DNA of 64,000 bases from assembly GCF_001445655.1 (NCBI RefSeq), contig NZ_LNBE01000004.1, forward strand, positions 1,984,001 through 2,048,000. Direction: 5' to 3'. This DNA comes from Streptomyces roseifaciens (lineage in GTDB: Bacteria > Actinomycetota > Actinomycetes > Streptomycetales > Streptomycetaceae). Shown piece by piece: positions 49,084 through 56,567 of this stretch. Position numbers and translations under genes: made by a program. The notes beneath the pieces are model-generated. The model was not told the DNA's origin, searched no databases, and saw only the letters and a list, made by a program, of their open reading frames with translations. How positions within the stretch are numbered: position 1 is the stretch's first letter; each line of letters opens with the position of its first letter.

Positions 49084-49122
49084 CGGGGCCCTCCGGCCGG
49101 TCAGGCACACCGGAGGGCCCCG
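49084..49122 (+). terminator. Hairpin between peptide 2 and the oxygenase genes
   Basis: CGGGGCCCTCCGG, 13-nt loop, CCGGAGGGCCCCG: a perfect 13-bp stem 24 nt after the peptide stop, positioned like the attenuator that follows many precursor-peptide genes. Confidence 0.65.
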
Positions 49123-49182
49123 GCGCCCCGCACAGGACCGTACGGAGCGCGCACCCCGCAAGAAGGAGAGAGAGCGCAAGCC

Positions 49183-50052
49183 ATGGACTGGCTGGAACGC
49201 TGCGTCGAGGACGTGCCGGCTTTTCTGCACACCCACTGGCGGCAGGGGCCCGCGCTGATGCGCCCGGCCGACCCGCCGACGGAGGTCCTGAGCACCGCCG
49301 ACCTCGACGGCCTCATCGGCGGAGGGCTGCTGCGCGTCCCGTACGCCGCGCTCTACACCGCCGTGGGACCGGTCCCCGAGGAGCAGTACTGCCCGCCCCG
49401 GCTCGTCGCGGGCCGCCGCCTCGACGGCTGCCTCGACCCCGCGCGGGTCCGGTCGCTCCTCGACGACGACCACGCCACCCTCCAGCTGCGCTACGTCCAC
49501 CAGTGGCACGCCCCGGTGCGCGCCCTCACCGCCGGAATCGGCGCCCGGCTCGGCCGGCTGGCCGAGGCGTTCGTCTTCCGCTCCCACCCCGGGCACCACA
49601 GCGCGGTCCACCGGGATGACGGGGACGTCCTCGTGATCCAGCTCAGTGGCACCAAGCGCTGGCAGGTGCACGGCGGCCCCGCCGACGCCCACTGGCAGCC
49701 GGTGCCCGAGGCCGACCCCGGCCCGGTGCTGCTCGACGCCGTCGTCGAGCCCGGCCAGGTCCTCTACGTGCCGAACGGCTTCGCCCACACCGCCGAGGCC
49801 ACCGGCTCCGCACCCTCCGTCCACCTCACCGTCGTTCTCCGCGAGGCCCGCACCGGCCACCTGCGCGCCGAACTCGGCTCACGGCTCGCCGCAGGGCTCG
49901 CCCTGCCCGCCCGTCCGCTCGACGACGAACAGCTCACCAGGACCGCGGCCGAGCTCCTCGGCCACTTCCGGGCGCAGCTGGCCGGCACGACGCCGGAATC
50001 CCTCGTGGACGCCGCGCGCCTGAGCGCCCACAGCAGCCGGCCCACGGCCTGA
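49183..50052 (+). CDS. JmjC/cupin-4 family Fe(II)/2-oxoglutarate oxygenase 1
   Basis: The 289-residue protein has the JmjC fold signature: HRDD (His143, Asp145) and a distal His202 in PNGFAHTAE give the 2-His-1-carboxylate iron site, and TKRWQVHGG and PGQVLYVP are typical of the cupin-4 (ROXA/NO66-like) group that hydroxylates proteins or peptides. ATG 49183 is used; the best ribosome-binding sequence (AAGGAG) is rather distant at 14 nt. It is about half identical by eye to the next gene, so they arose by duplication. The adjacent small peptide is the most economical substrate. Confidence 0.85.
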   Translation: MDWLERCVEDVPAFLHTHWRQGPALMRPADPPTEVLSTADLDGLIGGGLLRVPYAALYTAVGPVPEEQYCPPRLVAGRRLDGCLDPARVRSLLDDDHATLQLRYVHQWHAPVRALTAGIGARLGRLAEAFVFRSHPGHHSAVHRDDGDVLVIQLSGTKRWQVHGGPADAHWQPVPEADPGPVLLDAVVEPGQVLYVPNGFAHTAEATGSAPSVHLTVVLREARTGHLRAELGSRLAAGLALPARPLDDEQLTRTAAELLGHFRAQLAGTTPESLVDAARLSAHSSRPTA

Positions 50053-50084
50053 ACCACCCCCGACCCGACGGAGAGCGACCCGAC

Positions 50085-50972
50085 GTGACCGTGAACTGGC
50101 TCGAACGCTGCGTGGCGGACAGCCGGCAGTTCCTCACCACCCACTGGCGCACCGCACCCGCGGTCCTGCGCCCGCACGATCCCCCCGTCGACGTGCTCAC
50201 CACCGCCGAGCTGGACGGCCTCCTCGACCACGGGCTGCTCAAGGCGCCCTACGTCAACCTCGTCCACGAGCAGGGCCAGCTCCCCGCCCACCGGTTCTGC
50301 CTCCCCCGGGTCGTCCTGGGCGAGGTGGTCGAGGACTACGCCGACGCCGCCGCGGTGCGCGCGCTGATCCGCGACGAACGGGCCACCCTCCTCCTGCGCT
50401 ACGTCGACCAGTGGCACGGCGGCGTGCGCGCCCTGGCCCGGGGCGTCGGGAAGGAGCTCGGCCGCCAGGTGGAGGCGTTCTTCTTCCTCACCCCCGGCGG
50501 CACCCAGGGACGGCCCGTGCACCGCGACGACGCCGACGTCCTGGCGATCCAGATCAGCGGCGCCAAGCGCTGGCGGGTGCACGGCGGCCCCGCCGACGGG
50601 AACTGGGAGCCCAGCCGCGAGGACGGCGACCCCGGCGAGCTGCTGCTGGACACCGTGCTGCGCCCCGGCGAGGTGCTCTACGTGCCCCGGGGCTTCGCCC
50701 ACCGCGCGAGCGCCGTCGGCGACAGCCCGTCCGCGCACCTGTCCCTGACCGTCCGCGAAGCGGGCACCGCCCACCTCTACGCCCTCCTCCAGGCGCTCCT
50801 CCAGGACGGGCCCGACCTCGGGGACCGCCCCCTCGGCGACGCGGACCTGGCCGGTGCCGCCGACGCCCTGCTGGCCCACTGCCGCCGCACGCTGGAGACG
50901 ATCACCCCCGAGGAGCTGGTCGAGCAGGCGCGCACGGTGATGCGGTGCTCCCAGTCCGGCGCCCTCCCGTAG
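50085..50972 (+). CDS. JmjC/cupin-4 family Fe(II)/2-oxoglutarate oxygenase 2
   Basis: The 295-residue paralogue of the preceding gene keeps the iron ligands His146, Asp148 (HRDD) and His206 (PRGFAHRAS), plus AKRWRVHGGPADGNWEPS and PGEVLYVP. It begins at GTG 50085, 32 nt after the first oxygenase, with GGAG upstream. Both proteins share the N-terminus NWLERCV/DWLERCV and DPPxxVLxTAxLDGLL. Substitutions around the pocket (VHRDDADVLAIQIS versus VHRDDGDVLVIQLS) suggest related but not identical targets. Confidence 0.85.
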   Translation: MTVNWLERCVADSRQFLTTHWRTAPAVLRPHDPPVDVLTTAELDGLLDHGLLKAPYVNLVHEQGQLPAHRFCLPRVVLGEVVEDYADAAAVRALIRDERATLLLRYVDQWHGGVRALARGVGKELGRQVEAFFFLTPGGTQGRPVHRDDADVLAIQISGAKRWRVHGGPADGNWEPSREDGDPGELLLDTVLRPGEVLYVPRGFAHRASAVGDSPSAHLSLTVREAGTAHLYALLQALLQDGPDLGDRPLGDADLAGAADALLAHCRRTLETITPEELVEQARTVMRCSQSGALP

Positions 50973-50989
50973 CCGGCGCGGGCCGGCGA

Positions 50990-51037
50990 GCCGTGCCGGG
51001 GGCCGTGGCCGTGCCGGGGGCCGTGGCCGTGCCGGGA
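50990..51037. repeat. 18-bp tandem repeat GCCGTGCCGGGGGCCGTG, about 2.7 copies
   Basis: The repeat lies immediately after the second oxygenase stop and before the htrA promoter region, marking the right edge of the accessory cassette. Confidence 0.65.
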
Positions 51038-51122
51038 GCCTTATACGGAACGAACGGACTTCTCGGCCCGTTTTCAGTGCTCCCTCAGACAGTTCTCATC
51101 TCCGGGCAGCAGAGTCGTGCCC

Positions 51123-52223
51123 ATGACGGACAGCACCCGCCCCTACGGCGCCCAGGACCCGCAGCACTCCTCGTACCCGGAGCCCCCCGCGTACCCGCCG
51201 CAGCAGCCGGTCACCACCGCCGGCGGGGTGACCGTCTGGCCCGGTGACGGCGCGGGCAGCGGCGGCGACGGCGGCCGGCCTCCGTACGCCGGGTTCGCCG
51301 AGCCCGTCCCGCAGCCCCCGGCCCCGCGCGGCGGCCACCGCGCCCGCAAGCCCGTGGCGCTGCTCGCCGCCGTGGCCATCGTCGCCGCGGTCGTCGGCGG
51401 CGGCTCGGCCGCCCTCGTCGGCGAGCTCACCAGCCGCGCCGACCGCGTCAGCCAGTCCACGCCCGTCCAGAACGCCTCCTCCAGGAGCAACGGCGGAGTG
51501 GCCGCCGTGGCCAAGGCCGTGAGCCCGAGCATCGTCGAGATCAAGGCCTCGACCACCAGCGGCCAGTCCACCGGCTCGGGCGTGATCATCACGGGCGACG
51601 GCGAGATCGTCACCAACAACCACGTCGTCGCGGGCGCCGACACCGTGCAGGTCGTCCTCAGCGACGGCAGCACCAAGACCGCCAAGGTCGTCGGCACCGA
51701 CCCCGGCAAGGACCTCGCGCTGATCAAGCTGCAGGGGGCGAGCGGGCTGAAGGCGGCCAAGCTCGGGGACTCCGGCAAGGTCGGGGTCGGCGACGAGGTC
51801 GTCGCCATCGGCTCCCCCGAAGGCCTCACCGGCACCGTCACCAGCGGCATAGTCTCCGCCCTCGACCGCGACGTGACGGTCTCCAAGGAGCAGGGCCAGG
51901 GCCAGGGGCAGGAGCGGCAGCGCCGCGGCGTCCCGCAGTGGCCCTTCGAGTTCGGCGGCAACCAGTACAACGGCGACACCGGCTCCTCCAAGACCACCTA
52001 CAAGGCCATCCAGACCGACGCCTCCCTCAACCCCGGCAACTCCGGCGGCGCCCTCATCAACATGAACGGCGAGATCATCGGCATCAACTCGGCCATGTAC
52101 GCCCCGAGTTCCGCCACCGGGTCCGGCGACTCCGCGGGCAGCGTCGGCCTCGGCTTCGCCATCCCCGTCGACACCGTCAAGGCGGACCTCGCCAAGCTCC
52201 GGGCGGGTGGCGGCGACAGCTGA
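51123..52223 (+). CDS. HtrA/DegP-like trypsin-type serine protease without PDZ domain
   Basis: The 366-residue protein has a Pro/Tyr-rich cytoplasmic N-terminus, one transmembrane anchor (about 77-97) and a trypsin-2 protease domain (about 120-350) with His in TNNHVV, Asp in GKDLALIKL and Ser in GNSGGAL. The chain ends right after the protease domain, so there is no PDZ domain, unlike mycobacterial PepD. It is followed by an MprAB-like two-component system, the same association as PepD/MprAB in mycobacteria, suggesting an envelope-stress role. ATG 51123 is preferred over GTG 51117. Confidence 0.9.
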   Translation: MTDSTRPYGAQDPQHSSYPEPPAYPPQQPVTTAGGVTVWPGDGAGSGGDGGRPPYAGFAEPVPQPPAPRGGHRARKPVALLAAVAIVAAVVGGGSAALVGELTSRADRVSQSTPVQNASSRSNGGVAAVAKAVSPSIVEIKASTTSGQSTGSGVIITGDGEIVTNNHVVAGADTVQVVLSDGSTKTAKVVGTDPGKDLALIKLQGASGLKAAKLGDSGKVGVGDEVVAIGSPEGLTGTVTSGIVSALDRDVTVSKEQGQGQGQERQRRGVPQWPFEFGGNQYNGDTGSSKTTYKAIQTDASLNPGNSGGALINMNGEIIGINSAMYAPSSATGSGDSAGSVGLGFAIPVDTVKADLAKLRAGGGDS

Positions 52224-52282
52224 GCGCACGGCCGTGCGAGGCTGAGAAGCGCCCTGACCCCCTGCACCCGTGAGGTAAGCCG

Positions 52283-53008
52283 ATGAGCCCCGCCGACCAC
52301 GGCGACCAGCCCGCCCGCATCCTGATCGTGGACGACGAGCCCGCCGTACGCGAGGCCCTGCGCCGCAGCCTGGCCTTCGAGGGGTACGCCACCGAGCAGG
52401 CCGTCGACGGGCTCGACGCGGTCGCCAAGGTCACCGCCTTCGACCCGGAGCTGATCGTGCTGGACGTCCTCATGCCGCGCATGGACGGCCTCACCGCCGC
52501 CCGCCGCCTGCGCGCCTCCGGCGTCACCGTGCCCATCCTCATGCTGACCGCCCGCGACACCGTGGGCGACCGCGTCACCGGCCTCGACGCCGGCGCCGAC
52601 GACTACCTCGTCAAACCCTTCGAGCTGGACGAGCTGCTGGCCCGCATCCGCGCCCTGCTGCGCCGCAGCGCCTACGCGACGGCCGCCCCCGCCGCCTCCG
52701 CCACGCTCTCCTTCGCCGACCTGCGGATGAACCTCGACACCCGCGAGGTCACCCGCGGCGACCGGCCCGTCGAGCTGACCCGTACGGAATTCACGCTGCT
52801 GGAGCTCTTCCTCGCCCACCCCCGGCAGGTCCTCACCCGCGAGCAGATCCTCAAGGCCGTCTGGGGCTTCGAGTTCGAGCCGTCGTCCAACTCCCTGGAC
52901 GTGTACGTGATGTACCTGCGCCGCAAGACCGAGGCCGGCGGCGAGGCGCGCCTCGTGCACACCGTCCGCGGAGTGGGCTACGTCCTCAGGGCGGACGGCG
53001 CCGAATGA
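52283..53008 (+). CDS. OmpR-family response regulator (MprA-like)
   Basis: The 241-residue protein has a complete receiver domain (about 12-125: DDE, phosphoacceptor Asp in [12 protein letters not shown], and Lys in LVKPF) and a winged-helix effector domain (about 145-238; [33 protein letters not shown]). Its stop overlaps the sensor kinase start by 4 nt. It probably controls the adjacent htrA gene as MprA does for pepD. Confidence 0.92.
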   Translation: MSPADHGDQPARILIVDDEPAVREALRRSLAFEGYATEQAVDGLDAVAKVTAFDPELIVLDVLMPRMDGLTAARRLRASGVTVPILMLTARDTVGDRVTGLDAGADDYLVKPFELDELLARIRALLRRSAYATAAPAASATLSFADLRMNLDTREVTRGDRPVELTRTEFTLLELFLAHPRQVLTREQILKAVWGFEFEPSSNSLDVYVMYLRRKTEAGGEARLVHTVRGVGYVLRADGAE

Positions 53009-54396
53009 TCGCGAGATTCCAGCGGCTGCCGCTCCGCTCCCGGCTGGCGCTGCTGACCGCGGCCGCCGTGGCCGTGGCCGTGGCCGCCGCGGCCGTCGCG
53101 TGCTGGCTGGTCACCCGGCAGGAGCTGGAGCACCAGCGGGACACGACGCTGACGAGCGTCCGCGCCGACGACGCCACGGTCAAGACGCTGCTGCGCAACT
53201 GCGGCTCCGTCCCCACCGGCCCGTCCACCCTCTTCCGCCCCTACACCGTGCAGATCATCACCGGCGAGGGCTTCGTCTGCAGCACGATCGGCAAGTCCCC
53301 CATCACGGTGGAGCCCGGTGACCTCCTCGTCGCCCAGGGGCGGGAGGGCCGGACCCTGCACGACGCGCAGGCCCAGGACGGCACGGAAATGCGGGTCGCG
53401 ACCTCGCCCGGGCCCGTGCCCGGCACCGCCGTCTCCATCGCCCAGCCCCTCAGCGAGATCGACCGGCCCCTGAACGCGCTCGCCGCCGTCCTCGCCGTCA
53501 CCGCCGGCGTGGGCGTCCTCCTTGCCGCCACCGCCGGCGCATGGATCGCCCGGGCCGGACTGCGGCCCGTCGACCGGCTCACCGGCGCCGTCGAGCACAT
53601 CGCCCGCACCGAGGACCTGGCCGTCCGCATCCCTGTCGAGGGCGAGGACGAGATCGCCCGCCTCTCGCGCTCCTTCAACGCCATGACCGCCGCCCTCGCC
53701 TCCTCCCGCGACCGGCAGCAGCAGCTCATCGCCGACGCCGGGCACGAGCTGCGCACCCCCCTCACCTCGCTGCGCACCAACATCGACCTGCTGGTGCGCA
53801 GCGAGGAGACCGGCCGCGAGATCCCGCCCGAGGACCGCAAGGAGCTGCTCGCCAGCGTCCGCGCGCAGATGACCGAACTCGCCGCGCTCATCGGCGACCT
53901 GCAGGAGCTCTCCCGCCCCGACGCCGACCCCGGCAGCGGCCCCGTCCAGGTGATCGCCCTGCACGAGGCGGCCGGACGAGCGGTGGAACGGGCCCGGCTG
54001 CGCGGCTCCGGACTGACCTTCCGGGTGCATCTGGAGAGCTGGTACGTGCGCGCCGAGCCGGCGGCCCTGGAGCGGGCCCTGGTCAACCTGCTCGACAACG
54101 CCGTGAAGTTCAGCCCGCCGGGCGGCGCCGTGGAGGTGGCCCTCTCGCCCACCGGCGAGCTCACCGTGCGCGACCACGGCCCGGGCATCGCCCCCGACGA
54201 ACTCCCGCACGTCTTCGACCGCTTCTGGCGCTCCCCGTCCGCCCGCAGCATGCCGGGCAGCGGCCTGGGCCTGTCCATCGTCGCCCGCACCGTCCAGCAG
54301 GCGGGCGGCCAGGTGGCCCTGCGGCCGGCGGAGGGCGGCGGGACGGTCGCCTCGGTGCGGCTGCCGGGCGCGCCGGTGGCGCCGCCGACGCTGTAG
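53005..54396 (+). CDS. Sensor histidine kinase (MprB-like)
   Basis: The 463-residue kinase has two transmembrane helices (about 12-36 and 150-178) enclosing an extracytoplasmic sensor with two Cys residues, a HAMP domain (about 180-232), phosphoacceptor His in [14 protein letters not shown] (about 249), and an HATPase domain with N-box NLLDNAVKF and G-box DHGPGI. ATG 53005 overlaps the regulator stop. It forms a two-component system with the preceding regulator and probably senses envelope stress. Confidence 0.92.
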   Translation: MIARFQRLPLRSRLALLTAAAVAVAVAAAAVACWLVTRQELEHQRDTTLTSVRADDATVKTLLRNCGSVPTGPSTLFRPYTVQIITGEGFVCSTIGKSPITVEPGDLLVAQGREGRTLHDAQAQDGTEMRVATSPGPVPGTAVSIAQPLSEIDRPLNALAAVLAVTAGVGVLLAATAGAWIARAGLRPVDRLTGAVEHIARTEDLAVRIPVEGEDEIARLSRSFNAMTAALASSRDRQQQLIADAGHELRTPLTSLRTNIDLLVRSEETGREIPPEDRKELLASVRAQMTELAALIGDLQELSRPDADPGSGPVQVIALHEAAGRAVERARLRGSGLTFRVHLESWYVRAEPAALERALVNLLDNAVKFSPPGGAVEVALSPTGELTVRDHGPGIAPDELPHVFDRFWRSPSARSMPGSGLGLSIVARTVQQAGGQVALRPAEGGGTVASVRLPGAPVAPPTL

Positions 54397-54464
54397 GTCC
54401 CGCCGCCGTGCGCTGCGGGCCGCCGTGCTCCCCTCCTGGCACGGCTGCCGCTGCACACCCAAAC

Positions 54465-54482
54465 ACAGACCGTACGGTCTGT
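54465..54482. promoter_or_regulatory. Perfect 18-bp palindrome ACAGACCGTACGGTCTGT (TetR-type operator)
   Basis: The sequence is typical of TetR-family operators, yet no TetR gene lies nearby: the kinase gene ends at 54396 and the HATPase gene (minus) ends at 54548. A second structure, CCCTCTG...CAGAGGG, follows at about 54512-54535 and may be a terminator. It could be a remnant of a lost regulator or a distant regulator's site. Confidence 0.6.
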
Positions 54483-54547
54483 TCAATGGGTGGCGTGGTG
54501 ATCCGGCCCTCTGTCTTCGAGTCAAAAGGCAGAGGGTTCTCCGGCCT

Positions 54548-55018
54548 TCAGCTTTGTGGGTGTGTTGCGCAAGGCGCAGACGAACGCGTGATTGCGTGGC
54601 CCTGCCCGTCAATACCGGTGCGGTCGCCACCATTTCCGGCGGATCCCGGACGCTCCGCCCCTGCCGGACCGACCGCGCCGTCTAGCGTGACCGGCATGTC
54701 ATGCGATCCCCGCAACCGGGACGACCACGCGACCGCCGCGGCCTCCCGCCCCCGGCCGTACGACACGGTGATCCCGACCCCCAGCGGCGGCAGGTGGGTG
54801 AGCCGGAGCGACGTGGCGGCCCCCGGGCCCCGGTAGCCCGAGGTGAGCAGCTCCTCCACCAACCGCCCTGCCTCGTCGATGAGTTCGTCCAGCCCGTACG
54901 CCTCCAGGACGGTGCGGACCGTGGAATGCGCTACGGAGTGCGCTGCGCGGGCGGACCGCGGGTCGTGGGGCAGGTCGAGGGCGTACGACCAAGGGGTCTG
55001 CGGCGATACCGTGGCCAT
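54548..55018 (-). CDS. Degenerate HATPase (anti-sigma-like) protein
   Basis: The 156-residue protein aligns in general with the short HATPase_c_2 (SpoIIAB/RsbW-like) proteins common in Streptomyces, but the N-box is degraded (RLVEELLTSGYRG where ELVTNAVRHG is expected, so the Asn is missing) and no clear G-box is present. It should not bind or hydrolyse ATP normally. ATG 55018 has GAGGAG at 5 nt. It is divergent from an XRE regulator of the type usually grouped with HATPase and DUF397 genes. Confidence 0.75.
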   Translation of the reverse strand: MATVSPQTPWSYALDLPHDPRSARAAHSVAHSTVRTVLEAYGLDELIDEAGRLVEELLTSGYRGPGAATSLRLTHLPPLGVGITVSYGRGREAAAVAWSSRLRGSHDMPVTLDGAVGPAGAERPGSAGNGGDRTGIDGQGHAITRSSAPCATHPQS

Positions 55019-55154
55019 GCTGGCTCCTCTGACGAGGCGAGCAGGTGAGTGGCGCTGCTCACCACCGTACGCCGCCCGGCCAAAGGTATTTAGCGGCGTC
55101 GGCAGAACTACTTCGGTAAACACCCATGTGGGTGACGTGCGGGAGAGGCGAGAG

Positions 55155-56015
55155 ATGCCGGTGAGGAGCAGCCCGACGGCGCGTCAACTCCGCCTCGGTG
55201 CCGAACTGCGCAAGCTGCGCGAGCGCGCAGGACTGACGTCCACCGAGGCCGGGCGCCTCCTGGGCACCAACCAGGCGCAGATCAGCAACATCGAGGCCAG
55301 CCGCTACGGAGTGAGCGCCGAGCGCCTGCGCGCCCTGGCACGCAACTACTCGTGCTCCGACGAAGCGCTGGTCGCGGCCCTGATCGAGATGGCCGGCGAG
55401 CGCAAGCGCGGCTGGTGGGAGGAGTACCGCGAGATCCTCCCGGCCGGGCTGCTGGACCTGGCCGAACTCGAGCACCACGCGGCGGCCCTGCGCGCGTCGT
55501 ACGTCGCCCACCTGCCGGGGCTGCTGCAGACGGCCGAGCACTGCCGCGAGATCTTCCGCCAGGTGGTGCCGCCGCTGTCCCCGCCGGAGGTGGAGCACCG
55601 GGTCTCGCACCGCATCAAGCGGCAGGCCGTCCTCTACCGGGACGACCCCACCCCGTACACGGCGATCGTCCACGAGGCCGCCCTGCGCATGCGCTTCGGC
55701 GGCCCGCCCGTCGCGGGGCCGCAGCTGCGGCACATCCTCGCCATGAGCGAGCGCGAGCACATCAGGGTGCTGGTGATCCCCTTCGACGCCGGGGCGTTCC
55801 CCGGCTCGGGGCAGTCCACGCTGTTCGCGGTCGGCCCGGTGCCCCAGCTGGACACCGTGCACGTCGACCGCGAGCACGGCTCGGAACTGGTGGACGCGGC
55901 GGCGCAATTGGACCGCTACCGGATGGTGCTCGACCGCATGGAGTCCGTCGCCCTGGACGAGCGGAGGTCCCGGGACCTGATCCTGGACATCGTCCGCGCC
56001 CTGGAGGGCAGGTGA
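55155..56015 (+). CDS. XRE-family regulator with DUF5753 domain
   Basis: The 286-residue protein has an N-terminal helix-turn-helix (about 10-68; LRKLRERAGLTSTEAGRLLG) and the DUF5753 effector domain (about 95-280; YVAHLPGLLQTAEHCREIF). ATG 55155 follows GGAGAGGCGAGAG. These regulators normally precede a DUF397 gene; none follows here. It shares a promoter gap with the divergent HATPase-like gene, a usual grouping in Streptomyces. Target unknown. Confidence 0.88.
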   Translation: MPVRSSPTARQLRLGAELRKLRERAGLTSTEAGRLLGTNQAQISNIEASRYGVSAERLRALARNYSCSDEALVAALIEMAGERKRGWWEEYREILPAGLLDLAELEHHAAALRASYVAHLPGLLQTAEHCREIFRQVVPPLSPPEVEHRVSHRIKRQAVLYRDDPTPYTAIVHEAALRMRFGGPPVAGPQLRHILAMSEREHIRVLVIPFDAGAFPGSGQSTLFAVGPVPQLDTVHVDREHGSELVDAAAQLDRYRMVLDRMESVALDERRSRDLILDIVRALEGR

Positions 56016-56100
56016 ACGGGTGAATCTGCAGAGCCCGGCCCCTGGTGCGGGCATCCGGGGGTAAGGCTCTCGTCATGAGGCGATCGAGGAGGCGGCAGCG

Positions 56101-56508
56101 ATGAGCAACGACCTGGGTGCCCTGCTGGGAGGGCTGCTCGGCGGCGGTGCGGGCGGCAAGGGCGGCAACCTGCTGGGCGCGCTCCTCACCTCGCTCGGCG
56201 GCGCCGGCACGCACGGCGCGGGCAGCAACCCCCTCGGCGCCCTGCTGGACACGCTCAAGGAGGGCGGCCTGGGGGAGAAGACCGACTCGTGGGTCGGCAA
56301 GGGGGCGAACCAGGAGGTCAGCGGCCCCGAGGTGGCCCAGGCCCTGCCGTACCAGGCGCTCGACCACGTGGCGCAGCAGGCGGGCGTCACCCCGGAGGAG
56401 GCGGCCGACGAGCTCGCCCGGACCCTGCCGGAGGCGGTCGACAAGCTGACCCCGGCCGGCGAGGTGCCGGAGGGGTCGCTGGAGGACCTGATCCGGCAGC
56501 AGTCCTAG
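56101..56508 (+). CDS. YidB/DUF937 family protein
   Basis: The 135-residue protein has a Gly/Leu-rich N-terminal half (LGALLGGLLGGGAGGKGG) and a C-terminal YidB domain with VSGPEVAQALPYQALDHVAQQ and LAGVTPEEAADELA-like helices. The family has unknown function. GAGGAGGCGGCAGCG precedes ATG 56101. A bidirectional terminator follows. Confidence 0.82.
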   Translation: MSNDLGALLGGLLGGGAGGKGGNLLGALLTSLGGAGTHGAGSNPLGALLDTLKEGGLGEKTDSWVGKGANQEVSGPEVAQALPYQALDHVAQQAGVTPEEAADELARTLPEAVDKLTPAGEVPEGSLEDLIRQQS

Positions 56509-56515
56509 GAGACGC

Positions 56516-56545
56516 GGACGGCCCCGGCACACGCCGGGGCCGTCC
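56516..56545. terminator. Bidirectional hairpin between convergent genes
   Basis: GGACGGCCCCGGC, loop ACAC, GCCGGGGCCGTCC: a perfect 13-bp stem 7 nt after the YidB-like gene and 23 nt after the nucleotidase gene on the other strand. Confidence 0.75.
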
Positions 56546-56567
56546 TCGGGATCACGGGATCACGGGG

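Noticed and set aside
46385..50972. Lanthipeptide, lasso peptide or thiopeptide cluster
   Set aside because: No LanB/LanM/LanKC, asparagine synthetase-like, transglutaminase-like protease, YcaO or radical-SAM gene is present; the only plausible modifying enzymes are the JmjC oxygenases.
54397..54547. Possible tRNA fragment (TTCGAGTCAAAAGGC stretch)
   Set aside because: No cloverleaf can be drawn: the acceptor and anticodon arms are missing. The CCCTCTG/CAGAGGG pairing fits a simple hairpin.
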